A stretch of 64,000 nucleotides of DNA, from contig OY763323.1 in NCBI GenBank assembly GCA_963667375.1, forward strand, positions 3,782,001 to 3,846,000, written 5' to 3'. Positions 41,972-51,081 of this stretch are shown here, one piece after another (within the stretch, counting starts at the first letter, position 1; every line of letters begins with the position of its first letter). The position numbers and the translations under genes are program-made. The notes beneath the pieces were generated by a model, which searched no databases, was not told where the DNA came from, and was given only the letters and a program-made list of their open reading frames with translations. The stretch comes from G963556115 sp963667375 (GTDB lineage: Bacteria > Planctomycetota > SZUA-567).

Positions 41972-43315
41972 CTAGTTTGCATGTGATATTGCAATCATAA
42001 GGGCTTCAGAAATTGTCGGATGAGGGAAGATTGTGGACTTGATTGAATCAAGGGTCATCTCATTCTCCACCATCATCACTGCACTATGAATGATCTCGCC
42101 GCATGGACCGCCAATCATATGCACACCTAGGATCTGACCATACTTCTCGCCGATCAGCACCTTGACCTGACCCTGCTGATCCGGACAGTCAACTGCGAAA
42201 CGACCGGCAACGGCCATCGGCACAGCAGACTTCTTATAGGCGATACCTTCCTCTTTCAGCTTATCCTCGGTATAACCGACACCGGCAACCTCAGGAGCAG
42301 AGTAGATAACACCAGGTACCGCAGTGTAACGCATCTCGTCAGCGATACCAAACATATTATTAACCGCCACATAACCTTCTCTGGTTGCAGCGTGAGCGAG
42401 CAGACAGCGTCCAGTCACATCACCGCAGGCCCAGATACCGTCAACATTGGTCTTGCCGAAACGGTCACACTTGATACCCTTACGGTCGTAGACAACGCCG
42501 GCTTCATCCAGTCCGAGACCGGCAGTTACCGGAACCCGTCCGGTTGACATCAGAATCTTTTCACCACTGACCTTCTGCTCGGCGCCTTCCTTATCAACGT
42601 AGGTTACACTGTCACCCTCAATCTTGGTAACACCGCAGTTCAGAGCAAAGGTAATACCCTGCTTCTTCATCTCCTGCAGCAGTCTCTTGGCCATCTCACT
42701 GTCGATAGCGCCGCCGATAGCAGGGAGCATCTCGATAACAGTTACCTCGGTGCCAACGGTATTGAAGAATGAAGCGAACTCCAGACCGATAACACCGCCA
42801 CCGATAACGACAAGCGACTTGGGCAGGGTATCCAGCTGCAGAATACCGGTACTGTCAATTACATTCGCACTGTCAGCGCCGGGAATCGGAGGGGTTGCAG
42901 GCTTGCTGCCGGTAGATATCATAATATTCTTGCCCTCGTAAACCTTGCCGCCGGCTTCAACCTTGCCTTTTTCCAGAATCTTTGCTTCCGCTTTTACTAT
43001 CTCAACTTTAGCTCGTTTGAGCATGCCTTCCACACCTGAGCGCAGGGTTGAAACGATACCACTGCGGCGAGCGGCCAGCGCTTTCATGTCAAAGTTCAGC
43101 TTTTCAGCGGTAATTCCAAGTTCAGCCCCGGTCTTTGCTTCGTGATAAAGATGTGCGCTCTTGAGCATCGTCTTTGTAGGAATACAGCCGGTATTCAGGC
43201 AGGTCCCGCCAATTTCAGACTTTTCAAAAAGTACCACACTCTTACCCATACCACCCGCATAAATGGCTGCTTCGTAGCCACCAGGTCCAGAACCAATAAT
43301 CATTAGATCGTACAT
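41972..43315 (-). CDS. lpdA: Dihydrolipoamide dehydrogenase (E3)
   Basis: Flavoprotein that reoxidises the lipoyl group of E2 with NAD+. The 447-residue product has the FAD-binding IIGSGPGGYEAAIYA, the redox pair in GGTCLNTGCIPTK (Cys39 and Cys44), the NAD-binding VVIGGGVIGLEFASFF, the second FAD motif IWACGDVTGRCLLAHAA and the C-terminal catalytic HPTISE (His-x4-Glu type). All expected residues are present and length is slightly below the usual 460-475. GGAG precedes the ATG. It lies between E2 (54 bases) and E1 (22 bases) and is clearly part of that complex. Confidence 0.95.
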   Translation of the reverse strand: MYDLMIIGSGPGGYEAAIYAGGMGKSVVLFEKSEIGGTCLNTGCIPTKTMLKSAHLYHEAKTGAELGITAEKLNFDMKALAARRSGIVSTLRSGVEGMLKRAKVEIVKAEAKILEKGKVEAGGKVYEGKNIMISTGSKPATPPIPGADSANVIDSTGILQLDTLPKSLVVIGGGVIGLEFASFFNTVGTEVTVIEMLPAIGGAIDSEMAKRLLQEMKKQGITFALNCGVTKIEGDSVTYVDKEGAEQKVSGEKILMSTGRVPVTAGLGLDEAGVVYDRKGIKCDRFGKTNVDGIWACGDVTGRCLLAHAATREGYVAVNNMFGIADEMRYTAVPGVIYSAPEVAGVGYTEDKLKEEGIAYKKSAVPMAVAGRFAVDCPDQQGQVKVLIGEKYGQILGVHMIGGPCGEIIHSAVMMVENEMTLDSIKSTIFPHPTISEALMIAISHAN

Positions 43316-43369
43316 GAGTTCTCCTATATCTATAAAATTTGCATTATAATTATTGAAATGATTAATAAC

Positions 43370-44695
43370 CTAGCACTCGATTCCCGCAATAGAATCAATA
43401 TTCTGAATGTTCTCTTTTACCTGCATCAGGAATCTTGCACCAGGGGCACCATCAATTATCTGATGATCAATGGTCAAAGACAGACCGAGGTAGTCTTTGT
43501 ACACAATCTCACCATTCTCACGTACTGGCCGGAGTACCGGAGCACAGACACCGAGGATTGCCACCTGTGGAGCATTGAGAATCGGTGTAAAGGTCTCGAC
43601 CCCGAATGAACCTAGATTTGAAACTGTAAATGAACCGCCTTCGAGATTATCTGGATTTATTGAACCGCCGATCGCTGCATTTGCCAGAGTCTTGACGGTA
43701 CGGGAGATATCCTGCAGCGACATCTTCTCCGCTTCAGCGAGTACCGGCACCAGCAGACCCTTATCGGTATCACAGGCAAACCCGATATTTACCGAGTCGG
43801 ACTTGTAGATCTTGCCGTTGAGATACTCGACATTCATTTGAGGGAATTCTTCCAGAGCCTTGATAACAGCGAGCATGATCAGATCACCCACGGTTACATT
43901 AACATAACCCGGAGTTCCCTTCTGCGCCTTGATCTTGGCCCGGCACTGCAGGAGCTTGGTCGCATCCGCACTGTTATTGAGCGTAAGCTGCGCGTGATTC
44001 TTCAGAGACTCGGACATCCGCTGGGCGATAACCTTACGGACATTGCTGAGCGGTTGACCCTTGCGCAGATCGCTGCTGCGAACGGTATCACCACGGGGGG
44101 CACCTTTGAGTTCCCAGCCGTCAGCAAGCATCTTTGCCGCCAGATCGGTATGACGCGGCAAAGCATAGCGGAATGCGATCACATCCTGCTCAACGACTCT
44201 GCCTTTGACGCCACTGCCCTTTACCTTGCTGACATCAACGTTAAATCTGCGGGCATATCTTCTGGCGCGTGGAGAAACGCCGCCAGGAACCTCTTCAACC
44301 GCCGGAGCACTTGCTGCAGGCGCGTCTGCTGCAGCCGGTGCCGTAGCGGAGGCGGAAGCTGCCGCCACAGCCGGTGCCGCAGGAGCACCGGAGGGAGCAG
44401 GAGCGGCAGCTGCCGCACTCTGCTCGATCTTAGGACGAAACGCTTCAATGTCCTCACCATCACTGCCGATAACAGCGATATTAACCAGTACCGGGGCGAG
44501 TTCTCCCTCTTGGAAGAAGTACCCTAATACTTTACCGGAAGCCGGTGCTTCAACTACAAATGAGGCTTTATCAGTCTCGATCTCCGCGAGCACCTCACCT
44601 TCAGCAATTTCCTCACCAACTTTTTTGTTCCAGGCAACGATAATACATTCTTCAACACTATTACCTTGCTTGGGCATCAATACAGGGGTTGCCAT
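43370..44695 (-). CDS. Dihydrolipoamide acyltransferase (E2)
   Basis: Core of the dehydrogenase complex, transferring the acyl group to CoA. Residues 1-80 are one lipoyl domain, with the lipoylated Lys43 in IETDKASF. An Ala/Pro-rich flexible linker (about 88-135) follows, then the E3/E1-binding domain (VSPRARRYARRFNVDVSKVK) and a catalytic domain ending with the active-site TIDHQIIDGAPGA (His and Asp present). The start used is ATG 44695 (MATPVLMPKQ) with AGAGGTG upstream; a longer frame adds 21 implausible residues. The neighbours are E3 and a sorbose-1-phosphate reductase-like gene. The catalytic motif does not by itself separate acetyl, acyl and acetoin types. Confidence 0.93.
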   Translation of the reverse strand: MATPVLMPKQGNSVEECIIVAWNKKVGEEIAEGEVLAEIETDKASFVVEAPASGKVLGYFFQEGELAPVLVNIAVIGSDGEDIEAFRPKIEQSAAAAAPAPSGAPAAPAVAAASASATAPAAADAPAASAPAVEEVPGGVSPRARRYARRFNVDVSKVKGSGVKGRVVEQDVIAFRYALPRHTDLAAKMLADGWELKGAPRGDTVRSSDLRKGQPLSNVRKVIAQRMSESLKNHAQLTLNNSADATKLLQCRAKIKAQKGTPGYVNVTVGDLIMLAVIKALEEFPQMNVEYLNGKIYKSDSVNIGFACDTDKGLLVPVLAEAEKMSLQDISRTVKTLANAAIGGSINPDNLEGGSFTVSNLGSFGVETFTPILNAPQVAILGVCAPVLRPVRENGEIVYKDYLGLSLTIDHQIIDGAPGARFLMQVKENIQNIDSIAGIEC

Positions 44696-44822
44696 ATTTT
44701 CACCTCTAACCTCATAATAAACCAGTAGACAAAGCACCCTCGCCCCTGCAAACGTCACCGCTTCCAGACCTGCTCAGGTACCGCTCTACCCAAATATATT
44801 AAAAAATTACCAAATTGAATTT

Positions 44823-46073
44823 TTAAAAGTTTGCCAGCAGGTAACTCTCCGCTTCAACACTCCAGAGCATATTGTTCCGGTCGCAGATATCCGCGAGCAC
44901 ACCGAAGCGTTCATCCTCTGCCGCCTTGGCTCTGAAATCAGTGAGAGCAACCATCGGCATCTCAACACCGGTATATACCAGCTTTTTACCGCCTGGAATA
45001 TTCGGCAGGTTGAGGGTAGTCTCAATCACACTGTTCAGACCGCCGACATGGGTAATCATAGCTACCGGATTGATGCGTCCGGCACTCATCAGCTCGAGGC
45101 TTTCACGCATGTCATCGGTATTACCGCCACTTGTACCCACAACCTTGGTGAAGTTGTAGTGTACATTATAGAAATTAAACTCCGCCTTGAAATTCTGATC
45201 GGTAGGGCCGGCAAAGAAATTGAGACAGCCGTCACGACCAAGGATCGCATCAGCCTGTTCGACCACCGGTCTTACCGGAGCGAAGACGAATACATCATCA
45301 AAACCGGTTCCGCCTGAGAGTTCAAGCAGCTTGGCAACCGGATCGGCACACTTGGTGTTTACATATATAAGTTCGATACCGTTGGCCTTGGCGTCCTCAA
45401 TGGTGAAGATACTCTCGGCACGCGCCAGTCTGGCGTCATCAATATCGGTTACAATCAGCAGCCCGGGTTTACGGTCATTATGCAGAGCGTAATCGATAGC
45501 ACCGAGTCCCATAGGACCAACACCAGCGAGAATAGCAGTCTTGCCACCCTCCTTGATACCCATCTCATGCACATAAGTTCCGGCCGGTACATGGTAGTTC
45601 GCATGGAACGCACCGACGATACAGCTCTGAGGTTCTGAAAGACTGGCGGGAAAATAACCTTCTCCGTCATAATGCAGCAGACAGTCATGATTCAGAATAT
45701 CACGGTGGATAATTACATATGTCGCATCGCCGCCGAGATACTGGAAGGAATAGCCTGGAGCGTAGAGCTTATCGGTGTAAGGAATAGCAGGCTGAATTGA
45801 GAACTTCTGTCCGACCTTCCACTCATCCTTCCACTTGGCGCCAACCTCGACAATCTCACCGCAGAATTCATGACCGATGATAACCGGATTTTCCGCACAG
45901 TCATCGGGCACACGCTTATGTTTTGCGCCCTGTTTAGACGCTTTATAAGAGGACATACAGAGACTGTCGGAAATCACCTTCGCCAGAATTTCATCCTCTG
46001 CAATTGGGGGCAACTCAAACTCTTCAAGCCTCAGATCATTCTCTCCATATAACCGCACTGCTTTAGTCTTCAT
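44823..46073 (-). CDS. Zinc-type alcohol dehydrogenase, L-sorbose-1-phosphate reductase-like
   Basis: A 416-residue medium-chain dehydrogenase. The N-terminal catalytic part has SDSLCMSSYKA (first zinc ligand Cys), VIIGHEFCGEIVEVG and a shifted second half typical of the SorE group (YLGGDATYVIIHRDIL, LSEPQSCIVGAF). The Rossmann part has AILAGVGPMGLGAIDYAL. SorE reduces L-sorbose 1-phosphate to glucitol 6-phosphate; the length (about 410) and the neighbouring sorbitol-6-phosphate dehydrogenase-like gene fit this, but substrate identity is inference. ATG 46073 has AGGAGG seven bases upstream and is preferred to a start eight codons earlier. It lies 32 bases after the DeoR gene. Confidence 0.82.
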   Translation of the reverse strand: MKTKAVRLYGENDLRLEEFELPPIAEDEILAKVISDSLCMSSYKASKQGAKHKRVPDDCAENPVIIGHEFCGEIVEVGAKWKDEWKVGQKFSIQPAIPYTDKLYAPGYSFQYLGGDATYVIIHRDILNHDCLLHYDGEGYFPASLSEPQSCIVGAFHANYHVPAGTYVHEMGIKEGGKTAILAGVGPMGLGAIDYALHNDRKPGLLIVTDIDDARLARAESIFTIEDAKANGIELIYVNTKCADPVAKLLELSGGTGFDDVFVFAPVRPVVEQADAILGRDGCLNFFAGPTDQNFKAEFNFYNVHYNFTKVVGTSGGNTDDMRESLELMSAGRINPVAMITHVGGLNSVIETTLNLPNIPGGKKLVYTGVEMPMVALTDFRAKAAEDERFGVLADICDRNNMLWSVEAESYLLANF

Positions 46074-46105
46074 TATTACCTCCTGTAAAATTAACAAGTC
46101 AACTT

Positions 46106-46912
46106 CTAAACATCAACCGTTTCGATATCGATACCAAGCTCCTGAACATACGCCTCACGCGCCTCCTCCGACAGACCGGAATCGGTTATGCAGAGATCGA
46201 ATTTATCAAGATTATTGGTACTCACAAATGAGGTCTTACCGAATTTTGTATGGTCAGCCAGCAGATACACCTGACTTGCCGCCTCAACCGCCAGCTCCTT
46301 GGTAAACGCCTCCGACGGATCGGTAGTGCTCAGGCCCTTGGAGGTTATACCGATAGTGCCCATAAAGGCCTTATCAAGATGGACTGAATCTATCAGCGCC
46401 CGAGAAAGCGCCCCGACCATAGTCCGGCTCTTGAGCCGCAGATCACCGCCGGTCAGAATAATTCTGGGGCCGTCACTGTTGGCCAGCTCATTGGCCGCGG
46501 TCAGAGAGTTGGTCACCACTATCAGCGATTTATCATGCTTTATAAGCTTTGCCAGCTCCAGCACCGTACTGCCGCCGTCAAGATATACCGCATCCTCCTT
46601 CTCGATAAAGCTTGCCGCACGCTCGGCGATCTTCTTCTTCTCGGCCAGCAGCGTCTCCACCTTCTCGTCAAAGTTCATCTCGGTGCCGGCACGGATATTA
46701 TCAGCCACCAATACCGCACCGCCATGCACCCGCTGCAGATAGCCGGCAACCTCCAGACCTGAAAGGTCGCGCCGGATAGTGGCGGGCGAAGCCGAAAGCT
46801 GCACACAGAGATCCTCAACCTTGACCATTCCGGCATTCCGTAAGATCCTGAGAATTTTGCGGTGTCTTTGCGGAGCCAGTTCCTTTGTCTTCATTCCTTC
46901 ATGATCGCTCAT
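46106..46912 (-). CDS. DeoR-family transcription regulator
   Basis: A 268-residue DeoR/GlpR-type repressor, usually released by a sugar phosphate. The N-terminal winged helix is RHRKILRILRNAGMVKVEDL followed by LSASPATIRRDLSGLE, with the family signature HGGAVL after it. The effector domain has YLDGGSTVLELAKLI, VVTNSLTAANELA, ILTGGDLRLKSRTMVG and the closing LLADHTKFG. The ATG at 46912 with AGGAA upstream is used. It sits third in the cluster, after the PHP and SDR genes, and probably controls the whole unit through the direct repeats at 49244-49264. Confidence 0.93.
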   Translation of the reverse strand: MSDHEGMKTKELAPQRHRKILRILRNAGMVKVEDLCVQLSASPATIRRDLSGLEVAGYLQRVHGGAVLVADNIRAGTEMNFDEKVETLLAEKKKIAERAASFIEKEDAVYLDGGSTVLELAKLIKHDKSLIVVTNSLTAANELANSDGPRIILTGGDLRLKSRTMVGALSRALIDSVHLDKAFMGTIGITSKGLSTTDPSEAFTKELAVEAASQVYLLADHTKFGKTSFVSTNNLDKFDLCITDSGLSEEAREAYVQELGIDIETVDV

Positions 46913-46988
46913 ATATATTTCCTGCAACAAACACCAACATCAGCACCAACACACTTATTCTCAAAAAAAACACCACATCGCACTGCGC

Positions 46989-47783
46989 CTACTTCATCTC
47001 CTGACCGCCGGTAACATTGATACCCTGACCAGTCATGTATGAAGAAGCATCTGAAGCCATGAAGACCAGCACGTTCGCGACATCATCATAGGTACAGCCG
47101 CGTTTCATCGGCACCTGATCAATATAACGCTGACGGACTTCCGCCTCGGTAATACCGAGCTTTTTGGCGTACTGCTTATAGAGCGAGTTCACCCAGAGCG
47201 GACTGTCGAGCATGTTACCGGGACAGATACTGTTCACACGCACCCCGAACTCAGCCAGATCAAGCGCAATACTCTGAGTCAGCCCGATACCTCCGAATTT
47301 TCCGGCGGCGTAGGCGGAGTTCTTATAGCTGCCCTTCTTGCCGGACTTGGAGTTAATCTGAATTATTGTACCCTTACCCGCTTCCTTCATAACCTTTGCC
47401 GCATGCTTGGCAAAGTTGAAGTAACCGATAAGATTAACCTCTATAACCTTGGCCCATTTCGCCGCATCAGCCACCGTAATCTCTTCAGCAATCAGAATCG
47501 CAGCATTAGATACAGCGATATCAACCCGGCCGAATTCAGCGATCGCCCGCTGGATGAGGTTCTCACAATCCTCTTCCTTGGTTACATCGACCTTTACGCC
47601 GATAGCGGCGCCGCCGAATTCTTCAGTGATTTCACGTGCGGTATTCTGCACCACATCTTCCTGAATATCGCCGAGTACCACCTTACAGCCTTCACGGAGC
47701 AGACGCTCGCAGAGAGCACGACCAAGACCCTGCGCAGCACCTGTAACCACTGCGACCCTATCTTTGATAGAAAATACGCTCAT
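46989..47783 (-). CDS. Short-chain dehydrogenase, sorbitol-6-phosphate 2-dehydrogenase-like
   Basis: A 264-residue SDR with the NAD-binding VVTGAAQGLGRALCE, the NAA motif in SNAAIL, the catalytic Ser in INSKSGKKGSYKNSAYAAGKFGG (Ser, Tyr and Lys present) and the C-terminal GQGINVTGGQEM. The stretches IIQINSKSGK, LTQSIALDLAEFGV, YIDQVPMKRGCTYDDV and the ending are very close to SrlD/GutD, which oxidises sorbitol 6-phosphate to fructose 6-phosphate. AAGGA precedes the ATG. The next gene but one is sorbose-1-phosphate reductase-like, so the two enzymes could act in succession. Confidence 0.88.
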   Translation of the reverse strand: MSVFSIKDRVAVVTGAAQGLGRALCERLLREGCKVVLGDIQEDVVQNTAREITEEFGGAAIGVKVDVTKEEDCENLIQRAIAEFGRVDIAVSNAAILIAEEITVADAAKWAKVIEVNLIGYFNFAKHAAKVMKEAGKGTIIQINSKSGKKGSYKNSAYAAGKFGGIGLTQSIALDLAEFGVRVNSICPGNMLDSPLWVNSLYKQYAKKLGITEAEVRQRYIDQVPMKRGCTYDDVANVLVFMASDASSYMTGQGINVTGGQEMK

Positions 47784-47813
47784 CTTATAATTTCCTTTAC
47801 ACTAAAATAAACA

Positions 47814-49139
47814 CTACGCTTTCACAACATCAACAATACACTGCAAATCTGAAAAATCCTCGAGCCGGCCGAGCTTTTCAATATCCGCTGCCGGATCCGC
47901 CGAAGCTCTGCCGAGTTCCGCGTAAAATTTATTCGCTGCGCTGTAATCAGCACCAAACTTCGCAACCGCCCAGTCACTCATCAGCCCTCTGCCCGCAGCC
48001 CGCTGCAGGAGAGTATGGCCATACAGCGCATAAGCGCCGTCAAGAAAATCGGCAACAAACGGCTGGAGCGCTTCGGCTGCAAAGTCATCGACAAACGGCT
48101 GACCGAAGCTGTTCATCTCGGTTCCGACCGCAAAGATCATATTCTGCTTTCTTCCAGCCTCAACAATAGCCTTGAGCGCCGCCACCTTCCGGCTCTTCAG
48201 TTCAGCATCGGCGAAGTTCCAGTTTCTCTCAGGAATTATCGCGATCGAACGGATACCGGCAGAGACCATATAATTGACAAGCTCCTCAGCGTCCTGCTCA
48301 CCGGCTGAGAAACCGTCAAGCCAGGCCCAGCATGGCAGAGCCTTACACTCCTTGACCATCGTCATAACCTTGGATAATGGCGGGAAGGTTGTGCTGTCAG
48401 GAGCGACATAACCGATGCTGCCGCGCTTCATCAGCTTTGAACGGATAGTATTGCGCAGCGCGTTGGAATCATCCAGAATCTTCTCTATCTCGGCAACATC
48501 CAGCCCCAGGCGCTCACTCCAGAAGTTCGCGAGCTCAGCGCCGCTGAAGGTAGCCTTGCTCTTCTTCTCCAGTGCCTCGACTATATGCCTCTCGGTCGCG
48601 TTGCCGGCAGGTGTCAGCGATTCCACATCGGCCGCGTAATCAATGACCAGCGGTGCGAGTGTGGACTCCAGTCGTCCCAGCAGTCCGAGATTTCTCTCTC
48701 TGGCGCCGCGGCGCATCTCCTGCAGGGTCTTATCAGCGTCGCTGCCGGCTGGAGGCAGAGCGGTAAAACCGACACCCATACTGTAGAGCACGCCGCACTC
48801 TCCGGGAGAATTTATTTCACGGTCCTTGTAATCCTCGACATAAGCTCGGGTCTCAAGTGAGGCGACGGTACGCAGCTTGAGCCGGTCGCCAATCTCAAAG
48901 ACTTCCGCCATCGCATCCAGCACATCAAAATCTACCGTACCCGCCACCTCCAGACCATGCTGCTTTGACATCAGAAGCACCTCCAGCGGAGAGAGACCGT
49001 CAATATTGAAAGAATAGAAGGTATGAATATGGGTATTCACCGCTTCAACCTCGGCCGGAGAAAACTCCGCTCCTGCCAGCACCTTCTCCAGTTCCCCGTA
49101 ACGCACACTCTTATCAAAGTCAGACAGTCCGCCATTCAT
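47814..49139 (-). CDS. PHP-domain metal-dependent hydrolase-like protein
   Basis: A 441-residue protein whose N-terminal part fits the PHP fold: NTHIHTFYSFNIDGLSP (first metal His-x-His), GTVDFDVLDAMAEVFEIG (in place of the usual D-H-D motif) and SLETRAYVEDY (Glu ligand). A later GTEMNSFGQPFVDDF may give further ligands. PHP proteins are phosphatases or phosphoesterases; the insertion of about 150 residues between motifs is larger than normal. AAGGAG precedes the ATG. It is the first gene of a seven-gene cluster with sugar-phosphate dehydrogenases, so a sugar-phosphate phosphatase is a reasonable but unproven role. Confidence 0.65.
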   Translation of the reverse strand: MNGGLSDFDKSVRYGELEKVLAGAEFSPAEVEAVNTHIHTFYSFNIDGLSPLEVLLMSKQHGLEVAGTVDFDVLDAMAEVFEIGDRLKLRTVASLETRAYVEDYKDREINSPGECGVLYSMGVGFTALPPAGSDADKTLQEMRRGARERNLGLLGRLESTLAPLVIDYAADVESLTPAGNATERHIVEALEKKSKATFSGAELANFWSERLGLDVAEIEKILDDSNALRNTIRSKLMKRGSIGYVAPDSTTFPPLSKVMTMVKECKALPCWAWLDGFSAGEQDAEELVNYMVSAGIRSIAIIPERNWNFADAELKSRKVAALKAIVEAGRKQNMIFAVGTEMNSFGQPFVDDFAAEALQPFVADFLDGAYALYGHTLLQRAAGRGLMSDWAVAKFGADYSAANKFYAELGRASADPAADIEKLGRLEDFSDLQCIVDVVKA

Positions 49140-49230
49140 GTAGTTTTTCTCCTTCTGGAATCAAGCTTTTATCACACCAACTTCAGATTACTACTCTAAC
49201 TATACCATACGATCAACACTAGTCAAGCAG

Positions 49231-49288
49231 AAACAAACAAAAACAATCATATTTATCAATCATAAATAATCACAAACGCCTGATTATA
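49231..49288 (-). promoter_or_regulatory. Promoter and candidate DeoR operator of the minus-strand cluster
   Basis: On the minus strand, TATAAT (49288-49283) is a good -10 element. Just downstream, two exact copies of CAATCATA (plus-strand 49244-49251 and 49257-49264) are spaced 13 bases, with a CAAACAAAAACAA stretch beside them. DeoR-type repressors often use A-rich direct repeats. No good -35 element is seen. Confidence 0.4.
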
Positions 49289-49536
49289 CTGCTCGGTTTT
49301 GACTACATCACCTTTTACCACAGGATTTTAACCACTTTTTGAGCACTTTTGAGCGCTCGGAGTTTTTCACGTATAATCATTATCATTCAGAACCCAAAAC
49401 TCTTTCCGCACAAACAATCACCGGCTGCAATATATACAAAAAATGGATGCAGACCGGATTCAGCCTGCATCCTACCCACAAAACGCAACTCCGGGAGATC
49501 TCCGCTCACCCCGGTCATATCCCCCGGATGCCGCAC

Positions 49537-51081
49537 CTAATCCTCCTCCGGTATCAGCTTATGCTCGAGCAGATATTCCCGGGCGACATCCCGCGGTTCC
49601 GCCCCGTCAAGCACCTTGAGATTGAGCTGCTGCATCTCACTCTCGCTGATCATACCTCTAAGTTTGAGTAATTCCCGGTACGCCTGCGGGTACTGCTCGG
49701 CAAAGTCTTCCGGCACCATCGCCCCAATCTGATACGGCGGAAAGAATTTCTTGTCATCCGCAATCAGCTTGAGACCGAATTTCCCGATACGTCCGTCGGT
49801 ACTGTACGCTATCGCCACATCGACACTGTCATTAACCAGTGAGGTGATCATCAGCCCGGCATCCATCGTGGCGGTATTGTCAAACCTGAAACCATAGGTC
49901 TTCTCCACCCCCGGCATCCCGTCGGCCCGATCGAGAAACTCATTATCTCCCGCTACCCGGATACTGCCGGCAATATCCTTCATATCCGAGATCGTCTTAA
50001 CATTATACTTCTTAATAAAATCAGGTTTAGCAACAAAAGCATAGGTATCATTGAATCCCATTGTCGGCAGCATCTCCAGTCCGTACTTATCCGCGAGCTG
50101 CTCCCGGACCAGACCGTAAACCTTGTCAGAAGCGATCAAGTCATTGATCCCGAGAATCGAACCGTATGCGGTTCCGGTATACTCCGGATAAACCTTGATC
50201 TCACCGCTGTTGAGCGCCTCAAAGATAACCATCGTTCCGCCAAACTCCAATACCGAGGTCTTATAATCGGTATTCTCCGCGATAATCAGCCCATACATCT
50301 CACCAATGATACGCTGCTCGGCAAAGGCCTTATGACCGATAACGATGGTATTACTCTTCTCACGCCAGGCCTGATAGCTCTCGGCAAAGAAATAAATCAG
50401 CGGCAGCGAGAAGATAATCAGCCCCAAGAGCAGGACCGGACGCTTATTACGGTGGACCCAGTCAATATTGGTCGAACTCTTCTGCGGGGTCAGCGCCCGC
50501 TCAATCAGTCCGAATACCCAGTTGATCACGATCGCCAGCAGTGCCGCCGGTATCGCGCCCATAAGGATCTTGTTGCTGTCCCCGTTGGCGATGCCGCGGA
50601 AGATGAATGACCCCAGACCGCCCGCACCGATCAGCGCGGCAATGGTGGCAGTGCCGACGCAGGTGACCGCCGAGACCTTGATCCCGCCCATGATCACCGG
50701 CACCGACTGCGGCAGTTCAACCTTGAAGAGTATCTCCTTCTTATTCATACCGATACCGCGGGCGGACTCGATATGATTGGGGTTTATCCCGGTAATACCA
50801 ATATAGGTATTGGTAATTATCGGCAGCAGCGCATAGAGAAAGAGCACCACAATCGAAGGCAGAAACCCGATCCCGAGAAACGGAATGATCAGACCGAAGA
50901 GCGCCAGACTCGGTACAGTCTGAAATATCCCGGCGATAGTCAGCACCGGCTTGGACAGCGGCGGCCGCTTGGAGATGATAATTCCCAGCGGCACCCCGAT
51001 AAGTATAGCCAGCCCGACGGCGAAAAAGGTTATCTCCAGGTGCCGCAGCAGCGCCGACATTATCCCCAGACCATCATGCAT
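49537..51081 (-). CDS. OpuB-type osmolyte ABC transporter, permease fused to substrate-binding domain
   Basis: A 514-residue fusion. Residues about 1-215 are the membrane permease (LRHLEITFFAVGLAILIGVP, FQTVPSLALFGLIIPFLG, and the ATPase-contact loop GGIKVSAVTCVGTATIAALIG). After another membrane segment (about 218-238), residues 250-514 are a glycine betaine/choline-type binding domain (IVIGHKAFAEQRIIGEMYG, VYPEYTGTAYGSIL, VAIAYSTDGRIG). Such fused permease-binding proteins are known in QAT-family transporters. It overlaps the ATPase gene by 8 bases and has AAGGAG seven bases before its ATG, inside that gene. Confidence 0.9.
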   Translation of the reverse strand: MHDGLGIMSALLRHLEITFFAVGLAILIGVPLGIIISKRPPLSKPVLTIAGIFQTVPSLALFGLIIPFLGIGFLPSIVVLFLYALLPIITNTYIGITGINPNHIESARGIGMNKKEILFKVELPQSVPVIMGGIKVSAVTCVGTATIAALIGAGGLGSFIFRGIANGDSNKILMGAIPAALLAIVINWVFGLIERALTPQKSSTNIDWVHRNKRPVLLLGLIIFSLPLIYFFAESYQAWREKSNTIVIGHKAFAEQRIIGEMYGLIIAENTDYKTSVLEFGGTMVIFEALNSGEIKVYPEYTGTAYGSILGINDLIASDKVYGLVREQLADKYGLEMLPTMGFNDTYAFVAKPDFIKKYNVKTISDMKDIAGSIRVAGDNEFLDRADGMPGVEKTYGFRFDNTATMDAGLMITSLVNDSVDVAIAYSTDGRIGKFGLKLIADDKKFFPPYQIGAMVPEDFAEQYPQAYRELLKLRGMISESEMQQLNLKVLDGAEPRDVAREYLLEHKLIPEED

